The notes under the pieces: generated by a model
The model's input: the letters and a program-made list of their open reading frames with translations, nothing else
Database searches by the model: none
Told to the model about the DNA's origin: nothing
Part shown: piece by piece, positions 8,600 to 17,270 of the stretch
Layout: each line of letters opens with the position of its first letter
Position numbering within the stretch: position 1 is the first letter of the stretch
From: Leptolyngbya subtilissima AS-A7
Lineage (GTDB): Bacteria; Cyanobacteriota; Cyanobacteriia; Phormidesmidales; Phormidesmidaceae
Length of the DNA stretch: 64,000 bases
Assembly (NCBI RefSeq): GCF_039962255.1
Contig: NZ_JAMPKY010000001.1
Span: forward strand, 248,001 to 312,000
Reading direction: 5' to 3'
Program-made: the position numbers and the translations under genes

Positions 8600-9973
8600 A
8601 TGGCGGATGGAATGACTAGAGCCGATACGGTGGCGATCGCGGAGGTGATGCCACCGGTGTCGGTGATTGGGCAGAGCGGGGGGCGGGCTTTGGGGGGGGG
8701 GGCGATCGCCGTCCTGATCTTCGTGGTGCTAATTACCATTTGGGGCGTCAACGCCCTGGTGCAGATCTGCGACCCCAACAAAATTTTGATTATCTCCGGG
8801 CGCAAGTATCGCCGGGCCGACGGGCAAACCCTGGGTTACCGGGTGATCTACGGCGGGCGAACCTTCCGCATTCCTATTCTCGAAACGGTCAAAACCATGG
8901 ATTTGACCACCATGCCGGTGCCAATTGAGGTCACCAACGCCTACTCAAAGGGAGGCACGCCGCTGGATATTCAGGCGATCGCCAATGTCAAAATCGCTCG
9001 CGACGAGGTGCTGGTCGGCAATGCGATCGAGCGCTTTTTAGGCCGAGGTCGCGAAGAAATTTCTCGGGTGGCGCGGGAAACCCTGGAGGGCAACCTGCGT
9101 GGCGTGGTGGCCACCCTCACCCCCGAACAGTTGAACGAAGACCGGCTCCAGTTTGCCGAGCGCATCGCCAGCGACGTGCGTAACGACTTGGTCAAGCTGG
9201 GGTTGCAGCTCGACACCCTCAAAATTCAAAGCGTCGCCGACCAGGTTGACTACCTCAACTCCATTGGGCGGCGGCAGATCGCCAACGTGGTGCGCGATGC
9301 CGAAATTGCTGAATCTAACGCCGTCGCCGAAGCCGAGCAAATTGAAGCCGACAGCAGCCGCGAGGCCGAAGTCGCCAAAACCCAGGCCCGCACCGTAATT
9401 CAAGAAAAAGAAAACGAGCTGCGCCGCATCACTGCCGAGGTCGAAAAGCAGGCTCGCATCGAAGAAGAGCGCACCCTGACAGCCGCCGAAGAGGCCCGCG
9501 CCCGCGCCCAGCGAGAACTTCAAGCGATTCGCGCCCATTTGGAACAGGCCCGCCTAGAGGTGGAAAAAGTGCTGCCCGCCAAGGCCCAACAGCGCGCTCA
9601 AGAGTTTCAGGCCCGAGGGGCCGCCGCCACCCTCGAAGAAAACGCTAAGGCCTCGGCCCAAGCCAGCCAAATGCTGGTTCAGGTCTGGCAAGAAACGGGA
9701 GTAGATGCCTCCCAGATCTTTTTGGTGCAGCAGCTCGAAATGGTGCTCAAAGAGGCGGGGCGAATTCCCGGTCGCCTGCACCTAGGGCAAGTGAACGTAA
9801 TTGACAACGGCGACGGCAAGGCGATTGCATCGCTACTCAACGCCTACCCCGAAATGGTGAAGCAGTTTCTGCGTCAGTCCGAAGACATCCTCGGTATTCC
9901 TCTAGCCGCTATCTCTCCCCTCACCCCCTCGGCCCCTACTCCCAAATCCCTACCCTCGGAGCAAACCCCATGA
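8600..9973 (+). CDS. SPFH/flotillin-like protein A
   Basis: 457 aa, membrane-scaffold protein of the band-7 superfamily. One N-terminal transmembrane helix (about 34-56, AIAVLIFVVLITIWGVNALV), an SPFH domain (about 60-220) with YGGRTFRIPILE and ARETLEGNLRGVVATLTPEQ, then a long Glu/Ala/Arg-rich coiled coil (about 230-370) and a flexible Pro-rich tail whose DNA resembles the intergenic repeats. AGGAAGAGG (8585-8593) is a strong ribosome site for ATG 8600. Odd: an 11-G homopolymer at 8692-8702 lies in codons 31-34. Ends in ATGA shared with the next gene, so the two paralogues are translationally coupled. Inferred role: membrane microdomain organisation with the NfeD-like protein. Confidence 0.9.
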   Translation: MADGMTRADTVAIAEVMPPVSVIGQSGGRALGGGAIAVLIFVVLITIWGVNALVQICDPNKILIISGRKYRRADGQTLGYRVIYGGRTFRIPILETVKTMDLTTMPVPIEVTNAYSKGGTPLDIQAIANVKIARDEVLVGNAIERFLGRGREEISRVARETLEGNLRGVVATLTPEQLNEDRLQFAERIASDVRNDLVKLGLQLDTLKIQSVADQVDYLNSIGRRQIANVVRDAEIAESNAVAEAEQIEADSSREAEVAKTQARTVIQEKENELRRITAEVEKQARIEEERTLTAAEEARARAQRELQAIRAHLEQARLEVEKVLPAKAQQRAQEFQARGAAATLEENAKASAQASQMLVQVWQETGVDASQIFLVQQLEMVLKEAGRIPGRLHLGQVNVIDNGDGKAIASLLNAYPEMVKQFLRQSEDILGIPLAAISPLTPSAPTPKSLPSEQTP

Positions 9974-11253
9974 GCCTAATCTTCACCCTCCTGGTGGTCA
10001 TGTTTGGGGCCACCGGCAGCCTGCTGCTGATCATCAAAAATCTCTACTACATCTGCCAGCCCAGCGAAGTGCTGATCTTTGCGGGCGATCGCCGCACCGT
10101 CGGCGATGGGCACAGCGTCGGCTATCGCTTGGTTAAGGGCGGCAGCAGCATTCGCAAACCCCTACTCGAAAAGACGTTCCGCATGGAACTCACTAACATG
10201 ATCATCGAGCTGAAGGTGGCCAGCGCCTACTCCAAGGGCGGCATTCCCCTCAACGTCGATGGCGTGGCCAACATCAAAATTGCGGGTGAAGAACCGGCGA
10301 TTCACAATGCGATCGAGCGCTTGCTGGGCAAGAGCCGCGAGGAAATCGAAAAAATTGCTCGCGAAACTTTGGAGGGCAACCTGCGGGGCGTGCTGGCAAC
10401 CCTCACCCCTGAGCAGGTGAACGAGGACAAGATGGCCTTTGTCCGCAACCTGCTCGACGAAGCCGACGACGACTTGGCTCAGCTCGGCCTGATTCTCGAC
10501 AACCTGCAAATTCAAAACATCTCCGACGACGTCGGCTACCTAAACTCGATCGGGCGCAAGCAGCGGGCCGACCTGCTGCGCGACGCCCGCATCGCTGAGG
10601 CTGAGGCCAAAACCCAGTCGGCCCTGCAAGCTGCCGAAAACCTCAAGCGCACCTCCCTGCGCCAAATCGAGGCCAAAATAGAAACCACCCGCGCCGATGC
10701 CGATCGCCGTCTGCAAAACGCCCTCAGCCAGCGCCAGGCCGCCATCTCCGAAGCCGAGTCCGAAATTGCCGCCGAAGTTGCCCGTACCGAAGCCGAACTC
10801 GCCGTTCAGCGCGAACGCCGCAACCAGGTCGAGCAGCAGCTCCAGGCCGATGTGATTGCCCCCGCCGCCGCCTCTTGCCAGCAGGCCCAGGCCCGTGCCA
10901 AGGGCGACGCCGCCAGCATTGTCGAAGACGGTCGCGCCCGCGCCGAGGGCATTCGCGAACTGGCTACTACCTGGAAGGCCGCAGGCGACCACGCCCGAGA
11001 AATCTTCCTCTTTCAGAAACTGGAGTCGCTGCTGGCGAATCTGGTCGACACCGTGCCTGATGTGCAGGTCGAAAGCATCACCGTGATCGATCCGGGACGG
11101 GGCGGCAATGCTACCAAGCTGGCCTCGTTTATGGAGCAGATGAAGCAGACCACAGGGCTAGATTTGGCCCAGACGTTGCAAAATCTGGGCGGCTGCAGTG
11201 TTTCGCAAGGGGCATTAGCCACCAAACTAGACGCTGATACAAATCAGGACTAA
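9970..11253 (+). CDS. SPFH/flotillin-like protein B
   Basis: 427 aa, overlapping the preceding paralogue by 4 bp. Same plan: N-terminal membrane helix (FTLLVVMFGATGSLLLII), SPFH domain with VKGGSSIRKPLLE, AYSKGGIPLNVDG and ARETLEGNLRGVLATLTPEQ, then a coiled coil rich in EAE/AAE (about 215-330) and a C-terminal segment (about 340-400) ending with FLFQKLESLLANLVDTVPDV. The two proteins share their N-terminal halves strongly and diverge in the coiled coil, as expected for subunits of a hetero-oligomeric flotillin ring. Function in the cell is inferred from the family. Confidence 0.9.
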   Translation: MSLIFTLLVVMFGATGSLLLIIKNLYYICQPSEVLIFAGDRRTVGDGHSVGYRLVKGGSSIRKPLLEKTFRMELTNMIIELKVASAYSKGGIPLNVDGVANIKIAGEEPAIHNAIERLLGKSREEIEKIARETLEGNLRGVLATLTPEQVNEDKMAFVRNLLDEADDDLAQLGLILDNLQIQNISDDVGYLNSIGRKQRADLLRDARIAEAEAKTQSALQAAENLKRTSLRQIEAKIETTRADADRRLQNALSQRQAAISEAESEIAAEVARTEAELAVQRERRNQVEQQLQADVIAPAAASCQQAQARAKGDAASIVEDGRARAEGIRELATTWKAAGDHAREIFLFQKLESLLANLVDTVPDVQVESITVIDPGRGGNATKLASFMEQMKQTTGLDLAQTLQNLGGCSVSQGALATKLDADTNQD

Positions 11254-12497
11254 GGCGTTTGTTAATGGTTAGTTTTTAAGATCACTACTTAACCCTCTAC
11301 GCTGAGCGAGAATTAAAACGCTAAGACATTTGGGCTTGGAATAGGAGAATCTTTGTAGCCCGCGGCTGAGTTTACCAAGCCGCAATACTAGGCCTTGGCT
11401 CAAACTGGCAGGATGAAGGGCTGCTGGTAGGCGGCAACTGCGGCGAGCTGCCCCCATCCGCTTGGCCTAGTAGAGCCAGGTGGGTTAAGCACTGTTGAAA
11501 TGTGGCCTGCGTCAGCGGCGGCAGACTCAAGGGCAAAGTGGTGGTGCAAAAGCCTAGGGCGATCGCGGCTACTGTTGTCCAAAAAATAGGGGTTTTCTCT
11601 TAACGCGGGCTGTCAGTAATCCTAGTCTGGAGAGAAATGACCGTATTTTCAACTAGTAGCTTAAGGGAGCAAATCAGGCTGACGGCCAGACCATTGCGAT
11701 CGCCTGCCCAAATTATTCTGTACCCACTCAACACCACCTCTATTGAGAGGATCTGTCCTCACCTCAGAGAAATTACTGAACTTTGTATTAGAGAACAGCG
11801 CTGACAAAAACAAGTAAGAAACTAAATTGGTATAGCTAAATTTTACGACTTTCCTGCTAGAAACAGAGATAACAAAAGGAGCGTGAAGAGCGGGTTGCCA
11901 TCAGAGCTTGGAGTTACGGTTTGTAATGGCAGCAGGTGTTTGGGGTTTTTTGAAGAGAACTGGGCACATTCACTAGAGAGATATATGTTTTCGGTGGCGA
12001 ATAACATTGAAACAGCCATTCTCTCTCCTGCTGTCTAGTCCATCTTTCGAAACGGATCCATCTATGCTTCAAGCCCCGTCCATGTTCGTTCAGCTTTACA
12101 ATTTGAGTCTATTGGCGCACTCTACGCTTTAGATTTTTAAGCTACAAGCTTTTTAATTTGATTGCTCAAGCAACAATAACTTCATCATTTATCAAGTTGC
12201 TTTGTAGTAATCTGAAAAATCTAGGTCTACAACAGATAGGCTTATTTCACCTCAATTTATTAGTAGCCTTGGCATGTCGCAAACGAAGCAAAGCCTGCTA
12301 ACTAATTCAGATGTAGCCGTTTAATACTTTTTGAGAGAAAGCAAATTTTTCTCCCAAAGTCTTGTTCATTCGCCATTGTTTTTGAGATTTCAGTGTTGCT
12401 TCTCAGCTTCATCGGTCGCTGGTTTTTCCGGTGCCTTGATTGCTTTTGAAACACCAGCGAAACTCAAAGTCTCGCTCATTCCACTAGGAGTACACTA
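11254..12497. other. 1.2-kb non-coding region before the giant surface protein
   Basis: No full gene is supported. A minus-strand frame open from 11599 to 11372 reads like a short exported protein (hydrophobic start WTTVAAIALGF, then a Ser/Pro-rich tail) but has no ATG, GTG or TTG ahead of the hydrophobic part. The stretch from about 12,080 to 12,400 is AT-rich and is the likely promoter and leader of the 12498 gene, whose ATG has GGAG at 12486-12489. Confidence 0.5.
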
Positions 12498-15400
12498 ATG
12501 TTTCAGCATACCCAGTCCGTTGTTTTTATTGATGCCAATGTTAGCGACGTTCCGAGCCTTGTAAGTGGGGTGTTGCCTGGGGTTGCTGTAAAGGTGTTGG
12601 CTGCCGATGTGGATGGTATTGGTCAGATTACCAACTACCTTGAGACTCACCCTGTCAGCACTGTGTATATTGTCTCCCACGGTGCTCCTGGTGTTTTATA
12701 CCTAGGCAACACTCAACTCAATCTCACTAACCTAGAAGACCATGCCCAAGCGCTAAAGTCGTGGTTCTCTGGCCAAAATTCAAACTCTACTCTGCTGCTC
12801 TACGGCTGTAATGTGGCCGCCGGGGATGCCGGAACCGAATTCATCGAAAAACTTCACAAATTGACTGGGGCCGCCATCGGGGCCAGCACCACCAAAGTGG
12901 GTAACGCTGAACAGGGTGGTTCTTGGCATCTAGATGCCCACGTGGGAACACTCATTCCCAGCGATGCCTTTTCACAAGATGTGCTTGAAACCTACCCAGG
13001 GGCCTTTGTGATTTCAGTTACCCAGACTAATAACGCTACTACCTTGCTGAATACCCTGCTAGGTAATGTAGTTGGACTCAGTAATGTTCAACTCACAACA
13101 AGTGGTAATGCTGCTGCTTTTGGGACGTTTAGCAACGCGCCCTTCTCCTTTGACTCTGGTATTGTACTCAGCACAGGTGCCGTTACTAATGTTATAGGTC
13201 CCAATAATTTGGCAAATGCAAGTACCAATTTCGGTACTTCTTCTTCTGGCTTCTTTGACGTTGCCACCATAACCATAACCTTCGATGTCGCGGCTGGGAT
13301 TATTGATCCTAAGGTTTTTTTTGATTTTGTCTTTGGCTCAGAAGAATTTCCAGAGTATGGAGGAGGAACCGTTAACGATAGCTTTGAGCTAAGACTGAAT
13401 GGGACTAACCTAGCAAAGCTTAGCGATGGGCAAACCGTATCGATTAATAACCTCGCCCCTAGCCCCACGGGCCCATTTCACCCCGATTATGTGAATAATA
13501 CGGGCGGGGCCGATGTGCAGCTGGATGCCTATACCAAGCCGCTAACCCTCGAAGGATCGTTGATCGCTGGACAAACCAATACCCTGCAGATTTTTATTGG
13601 TGATGTAGGCGATGGAGCTTTTGACTCGGCAGTTTTTATCCGGGGCGGTTCCTTTGGTACCGAGCCACCTCCCACTAACACCCCACCGACGGGCAGTGTC
13701 ACCATCAGTGGCACCCCCACCCAAGGCGCAACCCTCACCGCCACCGCCACCCTAGCCGATGTGGATGGCCTTGGTACGATTAACTATCAGTGGCAAGAGT
13801 CCACCAATGGCACCACCTGGACCAATATTACCGGGGCCACGGCGGCAACCTTTGCCCTCACCCAAACCCAGGTGAACAAAGTTATCCGGGTGAACGCTAG
13901 CTTTACCGATGGCGGCGGCACTTTGGAAACGAAAACCAGTCCGGCAACCACCGCAGTGGCTAACGTCAATGACCCTGCCACCGGCGCCGTCACCATCAGC
14001 GGCACCCCCACCCAAGGCGCAACCCTCACCGCCACCGCCACCCTAGCCGACCCCGATGGTCTGGGCACTTTGAGCTACCAGTGGCAGCAGTCCACCGATG
14101 GTGTGAGTTGGACGACCATTGCTGGGGCTGCGGCTAGTACGTTTACCCTCACTCAAGGGCAGGTCAACCAGTTCGTGCGATCGCAGGTTAGCTATATCGA
14201 CGGCGGCGGCACCCTCGAAACTGTTAACAGCAACGCCACGGCAGCCAAAGTGGCCAACGTCAACGATGCACCCAGTGGTTTAAGCGTTAAAAAGGTCTAT
14301 CGCACTGCTGTAGAAAGGAACGTTCATGACTTTGCGGTTTACGACCCAACAACCAACAGTTGGAGTGCCCTAAACCCCATCACTACGGCTACTCAACTGG
14401 CAGTCTCGGCTAATAACGAGCTGTACATGCTAAACAGCGCTACCAACTCTATTCAACGTTATAACCCTGGCAATGATACTTGGGCCGATGTGCAGGCTGG
14501 GCCAAATGTCAATTGGGACTGGGGCAACTTAGAGGTTACCAACAACAACCAGTTTGTCCTTACAGCTCGGGGACAAACTACTCTCTACTACACCCAGGGT
14601 GGTACCTGGAGTTCTTTAGCGTTGCCTGGAGCAGCGGGTGGTTCGGCAGACTATGACCCAATCACAGGCAAGTTTGTCGTTAGCCAAGCTAGTGTACACG
14701 CTGCTTGGGAAGTAAACCTAGCCAGCGGTACCATCACGACATTTAATGTTGGTCAGGTTGGCACTGGCGAAATTCGTCGATTTGGCGAAATTTATGATGG
14801 GCGCTACTATGCGCAGGGGAGTGACACCCCAATTTATGCCTATGACCTGGCCAGCAATGGCATAGCGCTTCAGCAGGTTGGCCCCGCTAACAACCCTGTG
14901 GGCTCGTGGCTATCGGCGGCAGTAGATGCAGAAGAGGGGTTGTTTTATCTAGGTGGAATTTACGGTACCACCTTCTCTAGCTGGGATCCTGTAACCAATA
15001 CCTTTACAGCCCTAGCTCCAGCGCTGACACCAAGCGACCACAATACTCTTGCTGTTGCAGCAGGTGGCGGGGGTGCTCCTGTTACCCTCAGTGGTGCTCC
15101 CCAGCAAAACAGCATACTTACCGCCAACACATCAAATTTGGTAGACCTAGATGGACTGGGTGTACTCAATTACCAGTGGCAGCAGTCTAGCGATGGCATC
15201 ACCTGGACGACCATTGTTGGGGCTACGGCCAGTACCTTTACGCTTGCTCAAGGGCAGGTCGGCCAGTTCGTGCGGGCGCGGGTAAGTTACGTTGATGGCT
15301 TTGGCGCTGCTGAAGAAGTCTTTAGCGCTCCTACAGCTAGCAAAATCGCCAACGTTAACGATCTACCTACAGGTGGCGTGACCCTCACTGGTAATGCAGA

Positions 15401-17000
15401 GCAAGGCTCACTGCTCACTGCCACTGCCTCCGCCTCGTTTGGCGATCTCGATGGCTTGGGCACCTTAAACTACCAGTGGCAGCAGTCCACCGACGGCATC
15501 ACCTGGACGACCATTGCTGGGGCTACGGCCAGTACCTTTACCCTTACTCAAGGGCAGGTTAACCAGTTCGTGCGGTCGCAGGTGAGCTACACCGACGGCG
15601 GTGGTAAAGCTGAGTTGGTTAACAGCAACGCCACGGCGGCCAAAGTGGCTAATGTTAGCTACGCACCCACAGGCAGCGTGACCATTGACGGCACCGTCGC
15701 CCAAGGTCAAATCCTGACGGCAAATACCTCTAACCTGTCTGATGCCGACGGCCTAGGCACCTTGAGCTACCAGTGGCAGCAGTCGACCGATGGCGTGACC
15801 TGGACAACGATTGCTGAGGCGACAGCCAGTACCTTTACCCTTACTCAAGGGCAGGTCAACCAGTTCGTGCGGTCGCAGGTTAGCTACACCGATGGTGACG
15901 GTACCGCTGAATCGGTCTTGAGCAATGCCACGTCTGCCAAAGTGGCCAATGTTAACGACGCACCTACGGGCAGCGTCACTATCAACGGCACCGTCGTCCA
16001 GGGTCAAACCTTGACGGCAAATACCTCTACTCTGGCTGATGCTGATGGCTTAGGCACTCTGAGCTACCAGTGGAAGCAATCTGTCGATGGCATTACCTGG
16101 AGCAACATTGATGGCGCGACTGGCAGTACCTTTAGCCCCCGCAATAACCAAGTAGATCAGTTCTTGCAGGTAGCGGTGAGCTATGTCGATGGACAAGGCA
16201 CTGCAGAGTCGCTGACGAGTGCGAGCGGGAAGGTCGCGAAGTTCAACGCCACCTCTGACTTTAACGGCGACGGTTCTGTCGATATCTTTTGGCGGCACCA
16301 AACCGTTGGCGAGTCGGTATTCTGGCTGATGGACAACACTAAATTAGCCGGAGGTGATTTTCTCTCACCGGCTGTAGCGGATGTCAACTGGGACATCAAG
16401 GCCGTGGGTGACCTCAATGGCGATGGCGGCCCTGATCTAATCTGGCAGCACAAAACGAGTAATCAGGCCGTTGCTTGGCTCATGGATGGAGTTAACCTTG
16501 AGTCTGGCGCTCTTCTCTCTAACAGTTCTACCGATGGCTGGAAAGTGGTTGAAGCTGGCGACTTCAACAGCAATGGTAAAGACGACATCCTCTGGCGCAA
16601 TGCCAATTCGGGTCAGCTTGCGGTCTGGTTTATGGATGGCACCAACCTAGTCTCTGGCGAGTTGATTACTGTCAATCCAGGCCTCGATTGGGAAGTGGGG
16701 GCCGTCGGCGACTTTACCAAGGATGGCAAGGTAGACATTTTCTGGGAACACCGCACTGCCGGTGTCAACGTGTTCTGGGAAATGGATGGCACTACCCTCG
16801 TTAAGGGTTATGAAACTACTGCCGCTGAAGCTAGTTGGAAGGCAGAGGGAGCCGCTGACTTTAACCAGGATGGTAACCTAGACCTGCTGTGGCACCATCC
16901 AGGCTCTGGGGAAAATGTCCTGTGGTTGATGGATGGTACGACGTTAAAAGATGGTGTTGTGTTAGACACCACGGAAGTTAGCTGGAACCCTGTCGTGTAG
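12498..17000 (+). CDS. Giant modular surface/secreted protein (DUF4347, choice-of-anchor L, Ig-like and FG-GAP-like repeats)
   Basis: 1500 aa. Domains in order: residues 1-170 match DUF4347, with VSHG (His61) and LLYGCNVA (Cys104) placed like the His/Cys dyad of clan CD cysteine peptidases; about 171-388 choice-of-anchor-L-like (FDFVFGSEEFPEYGGG); about 395-590 two Ig-like repeats (LSYQWQQSTDGVSWTTI type); about 595-855 a Kelch/propeller-like insert (YDPTTNSW, YDPITGKF, WDPVTNTF); about 858-1245 four more Ig-like repeats; about 1250-1500 five FG-GAP/VCBS-like units with DFNGDGSVD-type calcium loops. No N-terminal signal peptide; DUF4347 proteins are commonly type I secretion substrates with C-terminal signals. 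No transporter genes adjoin it. Good ribosome site (GGAG) and a strong terminator downstream. Likely roles, inferred: adhesion, matrix or self-processing surface layer. Confidence 0.88.
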   Translation: MFQHTQSVVFIDANVSDVPSLVSGVLPGVAVKVLAADVDGIGQITNYLETHPVSTVYIVSHGAPGVLYLGNTQLNLTNLEDHAQALKSWFSGQNSNSTLLLYGCNVAAGDAGTEFIEKLHKLTGAAIGASTTKVGNAEQGGSWHLDAHVGTLIPSDAFSQDVLETYPGAFVISVTQTNNATTLLNTLLGNVVGLSNVQLTTSGNAAAFGTFSNAPFSFDSGIVLSTGAVTNVIGPNNLANASTNFGTSSSGFFDVATITITFDVAAGIIDPKVFFDFVFGSEEFPEYGGGTVNDSFELRLNGTNLAKLSDGQTVSINNLAPSPTGPFHPDYVNNTGGADVQLDAYTKPLTLEGSLIAGQTNTLQIFIGDVGDGAFDSAVFIRGGSFGTEPPPTNTPPTGSVTISGTPTQGATLTATATLADVDGLGTINYQWQESTNGTTWTNITGATAATFALTQTQVNKVIRVNASFTDGGGTLETKTSPATTAVANVNDPATGAVTISGTPTQGATLTATATLADPDGLGTLSYQWQQSTDGVSWTTIAGAAASTFTLTQGQVNQFVRSQVSYIDGGGTLETVNSNATAAKVANVNDAPSGLSVKKVYRTAVERNVHDFAVYDPTTNSWSALNPITTATQLAVSANNELYMLNSATNSIQRYNPGNDTWADVQAGPNVNWDWGNLEVTNNNQFVLTARGQTTLYYTQGGTWSSLALPGAAGGSADYDPITGKFVVSQASVHAAWEVNLASGTITTFNVGQVGTGEIRRFGEIYDGRYYAQGSDTPIYAYDLASNGIALQQVGPANNPVGSWLSAAVDAEEGLFYLGGIYGTTFSSWDPVTNTFTALAPALTPSDHNTLAVAAGGGGAPVTLSGAPQQNSILTANTSNLVDLDGLGVLNYQWQQSSDGITWTTIVGATASTFTLAQGQVGQFVRARVSYVDGFGAAEEVFSAPTASKIANVNDLPTGGVTLTGNAEQGSLLTATASASFGDLDGLGTLNYQWQQSTDGITWTTIAGATASTFTLTQGQVNQFVRSQVSYTDGGGKAELVNSNATAAKVANVSYAPTGSVTIDGTVAQGQILTANTSNLSDADGLGTLSYQWQQSTDGVTWTTIAEATASTFTLTQGQVNQFVRSQVSYTDGDGTAESVLSNATSAKVANVNDAPTGSVTINGTVVQGQTLTANTSTLADADGLGTLSYQWKQSVDGITWSNIDGATGSTFSPRNNQVDQFLQVAVSYVDGQGTAESLTSASGKVAKFNATSDFNGDGSVDIFWRHQTVGESVFWLMDNTKLAGGDFLSPAVADVNWDIKAVGDLNGDGGPDLIWQHKTSNQAVAWLMDGVNLESGALLSNSSTDGWKVVEAGDFNSNGKDDILWRNANSGQLAVWFMDGTNLVSGELITVNPGLDWEVGAVGDFTKDGKVDIFWEHRTAGVNVFWEMDGTTLVKGYETTAAEASWKAEGAADFNQDGNLDLLWHHPGSGENVLWLMDGTTLKDGVVLDTTEVSWNPVV
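13687..14276 (+). repeat. Ig-like repeats 1-2, about 297-bp units
   Basis: Two tandem coding units beginning GGCAGTGTCACCATCAGTGG / GGCGCCGTCACCATCAGCGG, with long stretches of near-identical DNA (GGCACCCCCACCCAAGGCGC in both). Such identity suggests recent duplication or gene conversion. Confidence 0.85.
15075..16240 (+). repeat. Ig-like repeats 3-6, about 290-297-bp units
   Basis: Four further units separated from the first two by the propeller-like insert. Core TACCAGTGGCAGCAGTC and GACCATTGCTGGGGCTACGG recur almost unchanged; the last unit is the most divergent (TGGAAGCAATC, ends in a Lys-containing variant). Confidence 0.85.
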
Positions 17001-17072
17001 CGGCAAGGGGTAGGTTGCTGAACCGGGGTGGCTTACCACTCCGGTGTCAGTTCTCAGACCTGAGCAATTTTG

Positions 17073-17105
17073 AACCCATAGCCTGTACTAAGGTTATGGG
17101 TTTTT
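17073..17105 (+). terminator. Intrinsic terminator of the giant surface-protein gene
   Basis: Stem AACCCATAGCC / GGTTATGGGTT (11 bp, one G-T type pair) with an 8-nt loop, followed by TTTTT, 72 nt after the stop at 17000. Classical rho-independent form. Confidence 0.88.
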
Positions 17106-17270
17106 GCATTAAAACCACCGTGCCGACTCTTCACCTATGGGGCTTTGCCTTTATCACCGAGTTGCCCCACAGCTACGGCAAACTCATGTGGGTACTGACC
17201 CATAGGTCAAAGACAGCCTTAGATAGGCAAAGAGAATTAAAGCTAAACATCCCCCTTAAAGCGCTTAGAC

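Noticed and set aside
13687-16240. CRISPR-like repeats
   Set aside because: Units are about 290-297 bp, coding, and lack short repeat-spacer periodicity; they are Ig-like domain repeats.
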